Shown: one piece after another, positions 1-8,968 of the stretch
How positions within the stretch are numbered: position 1 is the stretch's first letter
Layout of the letters: every line of letters starts with the position of its first letter
DNA from: Tenacibaculum dicentrarchi
GTDB taxonomy: Bacteria > Bacteroidota > Bacteroidia > Flavobacteriales > Flavobacteriaceae
Reading direction: 5' to 3'
DNA: 64,000 nucleotides
NCBI RefSeq assembly: GCF_964036635.1
Contig: NZ_OZ038524.1
Coordinates: 1,927,001-1,991,000 of the forward strand
Notes under the pieces: model-generated
Database searches by the model: none
What the model was told of the DNA's origin: nothing
Seen by the model: only the letters and a program-made list of their open reading frames with translations
Position numbers and translations under genes: made by a program

Positions 1-842
1 CTATTCCTATTGTAATGCAAAGTGCTAATAGTAAAAATCAAGATTTAGCATCTTTAGAAACCTTAAATATTTATGGTCAAAACTCAGGAAAAAGTGTACC
101 ATTAATTCAGGTTGCTGAAATTATTCCACAATGGCAATACACCAAAATAAAACGATTAGATTTAACTCGTTCAATTAATGTAAAAAGTGAATTAACAGCC
201 AATGGTAATGCTAATAAAATTACTGCTGAATTAAAACCGTGGCTCGCACTTCAAAAGAAAAAATGGGGAAATGATTATACTTATAAATTAGGAGGAGATG
301 CTGAAAATTCGGCTGAAAACATGGGTGCTGTAATTAAGTATTTACCGTTATCTGCTTTTATTATTATCATGTTATTAATCATTCAATTTAATTCTTTACG
401 AAAAATGACGATGATTGTTTTAACCATTCCTTTAGGAGTGATTGGAATGGTTTTAGGCTTATTAATCTTTAATGTTCCTTTCGGATTTATGGCTTTTTTA
501 GGGGTAATTTCTTTAGCAGGAATTGTTATTAATAATGCCATTGTTTTAGTCGATAGAATTGAAATTGAAGAAAATGAAATAAAAAGAATACCTCAAGATG
601 CTATTATTGCCGCTTGTTTACAACGTTTCCGACCGATTATTTTAGCAACATTTACAACTGTTTTAGGTTTAGTGCCTTTATACCTTGGTGGAGGTGCTAT
701 GTGGGAGCCTATGGCTGTAACCATAATGGTTGGTTTATTATTTGGAACAGTAATTACGTTATTATTTATTCCTGCATTTTATAGTGTTTTATATAAAGTA
801 AATTATAAAGGATACCAATTTAAAAAAGAATTATTAGATTAA
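1..842 (+). CDS. RND efflux transporter, C-terminal part (5' end outside window)
   Basis: The reading frame is already open at base 3 and runs to TAA at 840-842, so this is the 3' end of a longer gene; the first ATG at 15 is internal. The 280 visible residues contain a short periplasmic stretch and then about five membrane helices. The phrases QFNSLRKMTMIVLTIPLG, FMAFLGVISLAGIVINNAIVLVD and QRFRPIILATFTTVLGLVPL are hallmarks of the C-terminal membrane domain of the AcrB/CusA/MexB superfamily, a proton-driven inner-membrane pump that works with a periplasmic adaptor and an outer-membrane channel. The substrate cannot be told from this fragment; hydrophobe/drug efflux (HAE) looks likelier than metal. 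The next gene starts at the very next base, so the two are probably cotranscribed. Confidence 0.9.
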   Translation, partial: IPIVMQSANSKNQDLASLETLNIYGQNSGKSVPLIQVAEIIPQWQYTKIKRLDLTRSINVKSELTANGNANKITAELKPWLALQKKKWGNDYTYKLGGDAENSAENMGAVIKYLPLSAFIIIMLLIIQFNSLRKMTMIVLTIPLGVIGMVLGLLIFNVPFGFMAFLGVISLAGIVINNAIVLVDRIEIEENEIKRIPQDAIIAACLQRFRPIILATFTTVLGLVPLYLGGGAMWEPMAVTIMVGLLFGTVITLLFIPAFYSVLYKVNYKGYQFKKELLD

Positions 843-1499
843 ATGTTAAACGAATTATACAAGTTCCGATTTCAAATATTTTTATTTTCACAATTAACAC
901 TGTTATTTGGTGCACTTGTTTTTCCTATTGAAATTTATGATACTAAAATATCGCCTGTACTCCATCTTTTTAATTTAAGTACAGGCTTATTTTTACTTCA
1001 TAAAAAGAAAAAAACATTTTGGTTAGTACTGCTTTTAATCTTATTAGCCACCTTGTCTTTCAGTTTAGATATATTTGACAAAGCAGGAAAACACTTTGTT
1101 GATATTTTAAGAATTAGCTCTTATTTTATCTTTCATATCGTTGTAACCAGAGAATTAATTATTCAAGTTTGGAATACTAAAAATATCGATCAAAAAACAA
1201 TTTTAGGTCTAATTAGTGGTTTTATATCGCTTGGTTTTATCGGTTTTTTTATCTGTTTACTTATTGAAATTTTTTATCCAGGTTCTTTTAGCTTCCCCGA
1301 AAATGGTATTTCAACAATTCAAAACTTAATGTATTTTAGCTATATAACACTGCTAACCATTGGCTATGGCGAAATTTTACCCGAAACTGTTTTGGCTCAA
1401 AAAGCCGTGGTTTTTATCGGTTTAATTGGGCAAATATACTTAGTAGTTTTAATGGGAATTGTTATTGGTAAATATATCAACCAAGAAAAAACACCCTAA
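843..1499 (+). CDS. Potassium-channel-like membrane protein
   Basis: This 218-residue protein has about five hydrophobic segments followed by a pore loop and a last helix. The pore carries LLTIGYGEILP near residues 170-180, which matches the K+ selectivity filter T-x-G-Y-G of the Ion_trans_2 family. There is no voltage-sensor helix rich in arginine and no cytoplasmic RCK domain, so it looks like a small ungated or differently gated channel. ATG directly follows the TAA of the RND gene (TAAATG), which implies translational coupling. Why an efflux pump gene should be coupled to a channel is not clear. The family is well supported; ion selectivity is inferred from the filter. Confidence 0.75.
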   Translation: MLNELYKFRFQIFLFSQLTLLFGALVFPIEIYDTKISPVLHLFNLSTGLFLLHKKKKTFWLVLLLILLATLSFSLDIFDKAGKHFVDILRISSYFIFHIVVTRELIIQVWNTKNIDQKTILGLISGFISLGFIGFFICLLIEIFYPGSFSFPENGISTIQNLMYFSYITLLTIGYGEILPETVLAQKAVVFIGLIGQIYLVVLMGIVIGKYINQEKTP

Positions 1500-1538
1500 A
1501 ACACTTTACTAAATAGCCTCCTAAAAATGCTTCAAAAA

Positions 1539-2624
1539 TTAGCCTAAAATCTTTGTAATTAAATCTTGTTTTGCTTTTTCATCATCACCAAATAACCAAC
1601 GCAAGGTGTTGTCTTCCCAAATTTCATGATATTGTTTTTGATTGATAATATCTCTATCAATAGCCAAATCTAACAATTTCCCTGGATATGAAGATTGCGC
1701 ATCACTTTCCATTTCTCCTAGTGGATACGGGTCATCTAAGCCCATAATAATTTGATTTGAGCCTTGTCGGTCAATCATTAATTTTAACGAATCGGTATCA
1801 TGTACTAGCGTATCAAAGAAAATATTTGGATGCCCAACCGCTTTTCTAGGATGCGTTTTTCCTTCAAATAAATCAGGTCTTCCGTCAAAACCTTGAATCC
1901 TACGTCCTAAATTCATTTGTGCCAATTGCCCGCCATGTGCAAAACAAGTTCTGATATTTTTAAAACGCTCTTGCATTCCGTTTAACGTATAAAAATGATA
2001 GGCATCACCACATTGTGCCAACATCCAAATTAAATGAAAACGCCAATTGGTATTTTCTAATTTTATCATTTTATCACCATCATACGGATGAATTTCAATG
2101 GCTAATTTATACTTATCAGCTAATTCAAAAATACGGTCATTTTCTTTATCAAAAACACAACGCCACTGCCCTATCGAATCCATAAAATGCGTTGGTAAAC
2201 ACAAAACTTTTAATCCTAATTCCTCCACACAGCGTTCCATTTCGTACAAAGCACCATAAATAAAACCAGGGTGAACTACAAAACCACAAGTAAATTTATC
2301 AGGATGGTCATGCTGTACTTTTGCGTTAAAATCATTCTGAAAACGCAAAGCTTTTTTCATTTCTTCCAAACGCAATCCGTTACCATATAATTGCGATAAA
2401 TTTAAAACAACTGCATGATCTAACTTATTTTTTTCCATCCAACGTAATTTCTCATCTAAGAAAAAACTAGAATCTGTTACAGGACGTTTCCATCCTTTTT
2501 GTAACATATGTTTACGTTCATCATCGACCCAAAAAATTTCTTTTTCCTTCATAAACTGAGGTATTTGCTCAGGATAAGGCAATAAATGAGAATGTCCGTT
2601 TATTCGTAGTTTACGTTTTTCCAT
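1539..2624 (-). CDS. Amidohydrolase, probable 2-amino-3-carboxymuconate-6-semialdehyde decarboxylase
   Basis: A 361-residue amidohydrolase-2 family protein. Metal ligands are visible: H-S-H at residues 11-13, the histidine of EIHPYDG near 180, the histidine of FAHGGQ near 230 and the aspartate of MGLDDPYPLGE near 297. ACMS decarboxylase (ACMSD) is the family member that acts directly after 3-hydroxyanthranilate dioxygenase, and that enzyme is encoded just upstream (60 bp gap). By decarboxylating ACMS it diverts the pathway from quinolinate and NAD towards 2-aminomuconate and full tryptophan breakdown. It is slightly longer than typical ACMSD (about 335). It is the last gene seen in the cluster; the function rests on family plus context. 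Confidence 0.8.
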   Translation of the reverse strand: MEKRKLRINGHSHLLPYPEQIPQFMKEKEIFWVDDERKHMLQKGWKRPVTDSSFFLDEKLRWMEKNKLDHAVVLNLSQLYGNGLRLEEMKKALRFQNDFNAKVQHDHPDKFTCGFVVHPGFIYGALYEMERCVEELGLKVLCLPTHFMDSIGQWRCVFDKENDRIFELADKYKLAIEIHPYDGDKMIKLENTNWRFHLIWMLAQCGDAYHFYTLNGMQERFKNIRTCFAHGGQLAQMNLGRRIQGFDGRPDLFEGKTHPRKAVGHPNIFFDTLVHDTDSLKLMIDRQGSNQIIMGLDDPYPLGEMESDAQSSYPGKLLDLAIDRDIINQKQYHEIWEDNTLRWLFGDDEKAKQDLITKILG

Positions 2625-2683
2625 CGTTTATTTTATTTAAATAATTTTTATGATGATTTTTTTGATAAAATTATTAGATATTT

Positions 2684-3208
2684 TTAAATTTTATTCGGAG
2701 GATTCATAATTGTTCCGCAATTAGAACACGTACATTTTTGAGTATCAGAGTAATATTTATCAAAAATAACGGGCATATCAGTTTCAATATTATCTAAAGC
2801 AAATTCTTCTCTGTATAGCTGATTTCCGCAATTTTCGCAATACCATTCTAATGCATCCAACATTCCTTCCGACCTTGGATATTCAATAACTAAACCAACA
2901 GTATTTTCTTTACGTTGTGGCGAATGTGGCACTTTAGCGGGCAATAAATAAATATCTCCTTCCTTAATTTCGACATCAATCATTTTACCATTTTGGTCGA
3001 TAATTTTCAGAATCATATCCCCTTCTACTTGATAAAAAAATTCTGGTGTTTCGTTATAATGATAATCTTTTCTATTGTTAGGTCCTCCAACAACCATTAC
3101 GATATAATCACCATTATCCCACACCTGTTTATTTCCAACGGGCGGTTTTAATAAATGACGATTTTCATCAATCCACTTTTTAAAATTTAAAGGCTGTACT
3201 AAATTCAT
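2684..3208 (-). CDS. 3-hydroxyanthranilate 3,4-dioxygenase
   Basis: A 174-residue cupin that opens the ring of 3-hydroxyanthranilate to give ACMS. The iron ligands of the family are present as His about 50, Glu about 56 (RKDYHYNETPEFFYQ) and His about 95 (AKVPHSPQR). The C-terminal part has two cysteine pairs, C-E-N-C and C-S-N-C, which form the rubredoxin-like second iron site of the bacterial enzymes. Length and domain order match the bacterial type. It lies between a small conserved gene and the decarboxylase in the kynurenine cluster. Bacterial genes of this function are called nbaC, and the eukaryotic gene haao; no symbol is assigned here. Confidence 0.9.
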   Translation of the reverse strand: MNLVQPLNFKKWIDENRHLLKPPVGNKQVWDNGDYIVMVVGGPNNRKDYHYNETPEFFYQVEGDMILKIIDQNGKMIDVEIKEGDIYLLPAKVPHSPQRKENTVGLVIEYPRSEGMLDALEWYCENCGNQLYREEFALDNIETDMPVIFDKYYSDTQKCTCSNCGTIMNPPNKI

Positions 3209-3221
3209 ATGTATATATTTT

Positions 3222-3308
3222 GGGCGTTCCCTAAAGGTCGGGCTTTCCGCTATATCTTTTTATAAAAGAAAAGTTTTATAAAAAGGATGTCGCTTCAATC
3301 CCTAACGC
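3222..3308. repeat. Intergenic hairpin element, divergent relative (copy D)
   Basis: An 87-bp element fills most of the gap between the dioxygenase gene and the small gene. It begins GGGCGTTCCCTAAAGG and ends CGCTTCAATCCCTAACGC; the ends pair as GCGTT/AACGC. The centre is a long AT hairpin, CTTTTTATAAAA-gaaaag-TTTTATAAAAAG. It shares CTTTCCGC in the left arm and GCTTCAATC in the right arm with the three closer copies at 12931, 57168 and 63105. Confidence 0.6.
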
Positions 3309-3319
3309 AAATTTTGTTT

Positions 3320-3538
3320 TTATTTATAATTTTCAATCATTGTTTTAATTTTGATAGCTTTTTCAAAATGATTTAATTGATGTGTTTCAATCCACCAAGT
3401 TGCGACTTGCATTAACAACTTCGGATTATCATTTTTATTTTGAAAAAACGCATAAAAAGACAAACCTACATTTGCACCTTTTTTAGTAATTTTCTCCTCA
3501 CAAATGGCAATGATTTTTTGTTTTATTTCATCAGTCAT
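3320..3538 (-). CDS. Small conserved protein within the kynurenine cluster
   Basis: A 72-residue soluble protein with no signal peptide and no membrane helix. The text GANVGLSFYAFFQNKNDNPKLLMQ and ATWWIETHQLNHFEKA resembles a small family of unknown function that I recall as DUF6500; this assignment is from memory. It begins 28 bases after the kmo stop codon and is read in the same direction as all its neighbours, so it is probably part of the operon. Nothing in the sequence tells the function. Its position between kmo and the dioxygenase gene hints at a link to tryptophan catabolism but does not show one. Confidence 0.65.
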   Translation of the reverse strand: MTDEIKQKIIAICEEKITKKGANVGLSFYAFFQNKNDNPKLLMQVATWWIETHQLNHFEKAIKIKTMIENYK

Positions 3539-3566
3539 CTTTATCTAATTTATTTTGATAAAAAAA

Positions 3567-4961
3567 TTACAATCCTGCTATTTCATCTTCTTGCAAAATT
3601 TCATTGGTTTGTTTTTGTACTTTTTCAAGAAGATTCTCTAAATTACCAGATTGTTTAAAATCAGCATCTGCTACCAAATTTAACAATGCTTTATCTTGCG
3701 CACGTCCTTTTTTCATGGCATCAGCATACGGAATATCTTCTTTAAAAGTAACCATCGAATATTTAGAAAAATATTCATTTGGAAACGCTTTTTCTAAAGC
3801 CATTTCCAATATTCTTTTCTCTTTAAATAACGGATTAGCAACATGATTTTTCATTTCATGAAAGTTATCAATTGCTAAATCGGCAATAGCATCGGTATTT
3901 TCTTTTCTTGCTTTTTCGTAGGTTTTAAACACCGTTTCCCAATCGCCTAAATTTTGATTAAGAATTTTATCAAAAACGGTAATATCTTCAAAAGAAGCAT
4001 TCATTCCTTGCCCATAAAACGGCACGATTGCGTGTGCTGCATCTCCTAATAAAATAGTTTTATTTTGATAATGCCAAGGCGAACATTTTACCGTTCCCAA
4101 AGCTCCTGTCGGATTGTTTAAAAACTCCTCTTTAATATTCGGAATTAATTTTAACGCATCAGGAAATTGTGTTTCAAAAAATTCGGTTATTTTTTCTTCG
4201 GATGTTAAATTATTAAAATTATATTTTCCTTCATCATAACTTAAAAACAGCGTAACGGTAAAACTACCATCCATATTTGGCAATGCAATTAACATATATG
4301 CACCACGAGGCCAAATATGTAAATGAGCATTACTTATTTGATGATTCCCTTTTTTATCCGCAGGAATTTCTAGCTCTTTATATCCATGAGATAAATAATT
4401 TTGAGAATAACTAAACAAAAATTTTCGTTCTAAATAATAGCTTTTACGTAAAACAGAACCAGCTCCATCAGTACCGAAAATCACATCCGAATTTATAGAA
4501 AACTCTTCTTTTGTATGATAATCTTTAAAGTGTGCTATTGTGTTTTCAATATTTACAGAAGTACATTTTTTATTAAAATGAATGGTTACATTTTCATGTT
4601 TTTCGGCTTCAGATAATAAAATCGCATTTAAATCGCCACGAGAAATGGAATTTATACACTCATTATCTCTACCTGAATAATTTGATGAAAATGTATTTCC
4701 TTCAATATCATGAATCAATCTTCCGTACATTGGAATACAAATTTCACGAGCTTTTTCGGCAACACCTGCTAAACGCAAGGCTTTAAATCCTCGGTCTGAT
4801 AATGCTAAATTTATAGAACGACCTGCTGAAATATCAACAGTTCTTAAATCGGGTCTGCTTTCATAAACCGAAACCTTATATCCTCTTTGTGCTAATCGTA
4901 AAGCTAATAAGCTTCCGCACAGACCTGCACCTATTATTAATATATTATCTTGTTTATTCAT
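3567..4961 (-). CDS. kmo: Kynurenine 3-monooxygenase
   Basis: A 464-residue FAD-dependent hydroxylase that converts kynurenine to 3-hydroxykynurenine with NADPH and O2. The N-terminus has the FAD dinucleotide motif G-A-G-L-C-G (residues 11-16) followed by an acidic strand end (VYESRPD). The second FAD motif is GDAAHAIVPFYGQGMNA near residue 310, where the FYGQGMN part is typical of KMO. The phrases SINLALSDRGFKALRLAG and PMYGRLIHD are also characteristic. It follows kynU after only six bases, so the two are cotranscribed. No C-terminal membrane anchor like that of mitochondrial KMO is evident. Confidence 0.93.
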   Translation of the reverse strand: MNKQDNILIIGAGLCGSLLALRLAQRGYKVSVYESRPDLRTVDISAGRSINLALSDRGFKALRLAGVAEKAREICIPMYGRLIHDIEGNTFSSNYSGRDNECINSISRGDLNAILLSEAEKHENVTIHFNKKCTSVNIENTIAHFKDYHTKEEFSINSDVIFGTDGAGSVLRKSYYLERKFLFSYSQNYLSHGYKELEIPADKKGNHQISNAHLHIWPRGAYMLIALPNMDGSFTVTLFLSYDEGKYNFNNLTSEEKITEFFETQFPDALKLIPNIKEEFLNNPTGALGTVKCSPWHYQNKTILLGDAAHAIVPFYGQGMNASFEDITVFDKILNQNLGDWETVFKTYEKARKENTDAIADLAIDNFHEMKNHVANPLFKEKRILEMALEKAFPNEYFSKYSMVTFKEDIPYADAMKKGRAQDKALLNLVADADFKQSGNLENLLEKVQKQTNEILQEDEIAGL

Positions 4962-4967
4962 ATTGAT

Positions 4968-6236
4968 TTATTTTGATAACAATCCTTTTAAAATGCTTAC
5001 CATTTTATAAACATCTTCAAAAGAATTATACATTGGCGTTGGTGCACAGCGGATAACATCTGGTTCACGCCAATCGGTAATTATATTATGTTCGGTTAAT
5101 TTTTTATGCAAATTTTTATCGGCATTTTTAACTTGAATAGATAATTGACAACCTCTTTCTTTTGGATTTGATGGCGTAATAATTTTAATATCCTCAGAAT
5201 TTATTTCATTGATTAAAAACTCAAAATATCCTGTTAATTTTTCTGATTTTTCTCGTAAAGCCTCCATTCCTACCTCAGCAAACATATCTAAGGAAGCTTT
5301 GATGGCTGCCATCGATAATATTGGAGGATTCGATAATTGCCAACCCTCAGCACCCGCCATTACATCAAAAGGTTGACGCATATTAAAACGAGTTTCTTTG
5401 TTATGATTCCACCAACCAGCAAAACGAGGTAACTCTTTATTTTCTGCGTGTTTTTCATGAACAAATAATCCTGCTAAACTTCCTGGACCTGAATTTAAGT
5501 ATTTGTAAGTACACCAAGCTGCAAAATCTACACCTGAGTTGTGTAATTCGGGAGAAATATTTCCTGCTCCGTGTGCTAAATCAATTCCAACAAAACAATC
5601 TTTTGAATGTCCTATTTCAGCGATTCGCTTTAAATCTAAATATTGACCTGTATAATAATTTACACCGCCAATTAATAACAACGCAATTTCATCGCCTTGT
5701 TCAGCTATAATTGTTTCTAAATCTTCAATATTTAATAATTCTTCGCCTTTTCTTGGTTTCCATTCTATTAAACCTTCGGATGCATCAAATCCATGAAAAT
5801 TTAATTGCGATTGTACCGCATATCTATCCGAAGGAAAAGCATCAGATTCTATTACAATTTTATATTTCTTTTTGGTAGGCTGATAAAACGAAACCATCAA
5901 CAAATGTAAGTTAGTAGTTAAGGTATTCATAACGACAACTTCTAGCGGTTTTGCCCCTACTATTTTCGCCATATTTTCGGTTAAAAACTCATGATATGGT
6001 AACCAAGGAGTTTCTCCTTCAAAATGACCTTCTACACCATATTTTGCCCAATCTTCTAATTCTTGATTGATGTATTTTTTAGTCGATTTAGGCTGTAATC
6101 CTAAAGAGTTTCCTGTAAAATATAACCAGTCGTTACCTTTTTTATCTTTCGGAATATGAAATTGATTGCGTAAGTATGCTAATTTATCTTCTTTATCTTG
6201 TTGTTGTGCGTAGTCTAAGGTCTTTTGATAATTCAT
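4968..6236 (-). CDS. kynU: Kynureninase
   Basis: A PLP enzyme of about 422 residues that cleaves 3-hydroxykynurenine (or kynurenine) to 3-hydroxyanthranilate and alanine. Family landmarks are YFTGNSLGLQPKS near the N-terminus, ESDAFPSDRYA, the PLP-binding DLAHGAGN and the lysine loop CTYKYLNSGPG. The frame is open to an ATG at 6284, but I chose the ATG at 6236 (MNYQKTL). The upstream start would place 16 extra codons across a perfect terminator hairpin at 6245-6281, and kynureninases normally start near this point. It is the first gene of the minus-strand cluster kynU-kmo-small gene-dioxygenase-decarboxylase. Confidence 0.92.
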   Translation of the reverse strand: MNYQKTLDYAQQQDKEDKLAYLRNQFHIPKDKKGNDWLYFTGNSLGLQPKSTKKYINQELEDWAKYGVEGHFEGETPWLPYHEFLTENMAKIVGAKPLEVVVMNTLTTNLHLLMVSFYQPTKKKYKIVIESDAFPSDRYAVQSQLNFHGFDASEGLIEWKPRKGEELLNIEDLETIIAEQGDEIALLLIGGVNYYTGQYLDLKRIAEIGHSKDCFVGIDLAHGAGNISPELHNSGVDFAAWCTYKYLNSGPGSLAGLFVHEKHAENKELPRFAGWWNHNKETRFNMRQPFDVMAGAEGWQLSNPPILSMAAIKASLDMFAEVGMEALREKSEKLTGYFEFLINEINSEDIKIITPSNPKERGCQLSIQVKNADKNLHKKLTEHNIITDWREPDVIRCAPTPMYNSFEDVYKMVSILKGLLSK

Positions 6237-6244
6237 GTAATAGA

Positions 6245-6281
6245 AAAAAGGATTGTTTTCAAATATAAAACAATCCTTTTT
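6245..6281 (-). terminator. Terminator between the PAS gene and kynU
   Basis: A perfect 15-bp stem: AAAAAGGATTGTTTT at 6245-6259 pairs with AAAACAATCCTTTTT at 6267-6281, around a 7-nt loop. On the minus strand it ends in a T run, so it should end the PAS gene transcript. The loop with the next base (6260-6267) reads TATATTTG on the minus strand, a -7-like element that could serve kynU; no good -33 match was seen. Confidence 0.75.
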
Positions 6282-6325
6282 CATTTATTAAATACCCTAT
6301 ATTTATTTTTGATTTAACCTACATT

Positions 6326-6949
6326 TTAAAACGGTCTTTCTTCGGCAAAAAAGAACCAGTTAAAAAATGCACCTACTTTTTTATCTTTTTTAGGTTTTGA
6401 CATATTCATTCCAGACGAAACTAAGCCCTCTATATAACTATCGTACTCTAATTCTTTGGTATCTAAAAAACCATTTAAAAATTTCCGAGAAGCTTCCATT
6501 CCCTTTACATCTTCAATATCTTTAAGTTTTTTATATAAAGAAATTACCTCATCAATTGCTTTTTGAGGAGCTAATCTTCGAATTGCTTTATAACTTAATA
6601 CCTGTTCTTTTTCATCTTTTTTAACCGTAAAGTCAGTAACTACCCAATAATACTTACCTGATTTCGCTAAGTTTTTAACTACGGCAATCATATTTTCACC
6701 TTGTTCTAAACGCTCCCACATCATTTTAAAAATAATCCTAGGCATCTCTGGATGTCGAATAATATTATGCCTTGCCCCTACTAATTCACATTCTTCATAC
6801 CCTGATGAAGCAACAAAATCTTCATTACAATATTCAATAACACCTTTTTTATCGGTAATACTAATCAGAATTGTGTCTTGCTCTAATAGTACTTTTTTAT
6901 CAATAGGTGTTGGCGAAGATATTTGTGATTTTCTTGATACTTCTTTCAT
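6326..6949 (-). CDS. PAS-domain sensory protein (Aer-like)
   Basis: A protein of about 207 residues with one PAS domain in the N-terminal half: DTILISITDKKGVIEYCN, then DFVASSGYEECELVGARHNIIRHPEMP, then the K-S-G-K-Y-Y-W-V-V strand. This is the pattern of the redox or energy-sensing PAS domain of Aer-type receptors. No methyl-accepting signalling domain, kinase or output domain follows; the rest is a short helical tail. I chose ATG at 6949 over the TTG at 6973, because a -7-like TATATTTG (minus strand, 6971-6978) would put transcription start between them. It may act as a stand-alone sensor with an unknown partner. Confidence 0.75.
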   Translation of the reverse strand: MKEVSRKSQISSPTPIDKKVLLEQDTILISITDKKGVIEYCNEDFVASSGYEECELVGARHNIIRHPEMPRIIFKMMWERLEQGENMIAVVKNLAKSGKYYWVVTDFTVKKDEKEQVLSYKAIRRLAPQKAIDEVISLYKKLKDIEDVKGMEASRKFLNGFLDTKELEYDSYIEGLVSSGMNMSKPKKDKKVGAFFNWFFFAEERPF

Positions 6950-7053
6950 TCTAATAATTATTTTTGATAACAAATATAAAATCAGAAATAAACAAAATAC
7001 ATGACAAATATCATAAAATAAAAACTTAACATATTGTTTATCAAGATTAAATA

Positions 7054-8943
7054 TTAATATAATATTCTAAATTTTATAGTTCCGTCTATTTCTTGCAATT
7101 TTTCGATAACTTTTTTATCATATATTTTATTTACATCCGTAATTACATAGCCTACTTTTTCATCTGTCGATAAATACTGTCCTGTAATATTCAAATCGTA
7201 TTTTGCCAAAACTTTATTGATTTTAGCCATTACACCCGATATATTTTTATGAATATGCAAAAATCGATGTGCATTTATTTGACGTGGCAAGCGGATATTA
7301 GGGAAATTTACCGCATCAACCGTATTTCCCGAATTCATATATGCCATTATTTTTCCTGGCACAAAGTTAGCGATATCTTTTTGTGCTTCTTCGGTACTTC
7401 CACCAACATGAGGTGTTAAAATCACATTATTTAAGCCTTTTAATTCCGTATAAAAATCACCATTTTTTGCTGGTTCTTCAGGATATACATCAACAGCCGC
7501 TCCTGCTATTTTACCCGATTTTAAACCTGCCACCAAGGCTTTAATATCAACCACAAAACCTCTCGATAAATTTACAAAATGAACACCATCTTTCATTTGA
7601 GCAATTTCTTTTTCTCCGATATAGTTTTTATTTGCCGCATTGTCATCTACATGTAAGGTAATAACATCAGCTATATTTAACAGCTCTTTTAAAGTATTTA
7701 TTTTACTAGCATTTCCTAAGGCTAATTTATCTTCAACATCATAATAATACACATCCATACCCATTGCTTCGGCTAAAACAGACAATTGTTTACCAATATT
7801 TCCGTAGCCTATAATTCCTAGTTTTTTACCTCGAATTTCTCTCGAACCTTGGGCAGTCTTATTCCACTGACCATTATGAATTTCTGTGCTTCGCTGAAAA
7901 ACACTACGCATTAACATAATAATTTCGCCAATTGCCAATTCTACCACCGAGCGAGTATTACTATAAGGAGCGTTAAAAACGACCACACCATTTTCTTTAC
8001 AAGCCTCTAAATTTATTTGTTTTGTTCCGATACAAAATGCCGAAACCACCATTAATTTATCTGCCGATTCGATTACCTTTTTAGTAACCTGTGTTTTTGA
8101 GCGAATCCCTAAAACATGAACATCTTTTAATTTATCAATTAATTCTTCTTCGGATAAACTTTTTGACACTGTTTCTACTGTAAAACCATCGGCTGTTAAG
8201 TTGGTAAAAGCATCATTATGAACATTTTCTAATAATAAAATTTTAATTCTATTCTTTGGATATGATATATTTCTTGGCAAATCGTTTAAGTATAAAAATT
8301 CGTCTAAATTAGGCGTAATATGGTCGGCATTTTCTATGGTTTTTGCTCTTTGTACATTTTCGGTATAGGCAAAAAAAGTATCAGCAACTCCTGCTTTTTT
8401 GGTTACCGCATCGCTATAACCATCACCGATTACTTGAATTTCACCAGCTAAATTTAAGTTTTTTAAGCAGTCAATTTTTCCATTGTGTTGCGATAACAAA
8501 TTTTGAGTATCAAAACCTATTATTGCATCGTTTTTATCAAACTCGAAAGTATTAGCAAAAACTCTTTCAGCAGGAATATTATATTCGGCAACAATCGGAA
8601 TTATAAATTCCTTAAAACCTGCGGATATTACATAAATATCATCAGAAAACTCTTTAAAAAAATCTTTATTATCAGCAATTGAACGAGATACTTTTTGTTC
8701 TAATTCTTTTATCAATAAAGGTAAATCAGCTTTTGTAGCGTTTAATAAGTCAATCCGTTTTTTTAAAGATTCGGTAAACGATATTTCGCCGTCAATTCCT
8801 TGATTGGTTATTGTTATAATTTGATTAATAATAGCCTCTTTCTTCGGATTTCCTAGCAGACTTATTTCTGCTAAAACATCTAAAGCTTCTACCTTTGTGA
8901 GTGTACTATCAAAATCGAAAACAAAACTTCTTTTTGGTGTCAT
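7054..8943 (-). CDS. Fused phosphoserine phosphatase and D-3-phosphoglycerate dehydrogenase
   Basis: A 629-residue protein with two serine-pathway enzymes. Residues 1 to about 215 form a HAD-type SerB phosphatase: nucleophile motif D-F-D-S-T-L-T at 10-16 and late motif GDGYSDAVTKKAG. Residues about 230-530 form SerA: NAD-binding GIIGYGNIGKQ, catalytic region NLSRGFVVD and the LTPHVGGSTEEAQ histidine motif. The last 75 residues (about 555-629) are an ACT domain, normally the serine feedback site. The fusion joins the first and third steps of serine synthesis and leaves SerC separate. A -7-like TATTTTTG lies on the minus strand at 8969-8976. Domain calls are firm; activity of the phosphatase half is inferred from intact motifs. 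Confidence 0.88.
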   Translation of the reverse strand: MTPKRSFVFDFDSTLTKVEALDVLAEISLLGNPKKEAIINQIITITNQGIDGEISFTESLKKRIDLLNATKADLPLLIKELEQKVSRSIADNKDFFKEFSDDIYVISAGFKEFIIPIVAEYNIPAERVFANTFEFDKNDAIIGFDTQNLLSQHNGKIDCLKNLNLAGEIQVIGDGYSDAVTKKAGVADTFFAYTENVQRAKTIENADHITPNLDEFLYLNDLPRNISYPKNRIKILLLENVHNDAFTNLTADGFTVETVSKSLSEEELIDKLKDVHVLGIRSKTQVTKKVIESADKLMVVSAFCIGTKQINLEACKENGVVVFNAPYSNTRSVVELAIGEIIMLMRSVFQRSTEIHNGQWNKTAQGSREIRGKKLGIIGYGNIGKQLSVLAEAMGMDVYYYDVEDKLALGNASKINTLKELLNIADVITLHVDDNAANKNYIGEKEIAQMKDGVHFVNLSRGFVVDIKALVAGLKSGKIAGAAVDVYPEEPAKNGDFYTELKGLNNVILTPHVGGSTEEAQKDIANFVPGKIMAYMNSGNTVDAVNFPNIRLPRQINAHRFLHIHKNISGVMAKINKVLAKYDLNITGQYLSTDEKVGYVITDVNKIYDKKVIEKLQEIDGTIKFRILY

Positions 8944-8968
8944 AGCATTTTATTTAAGGGTTCGTATC

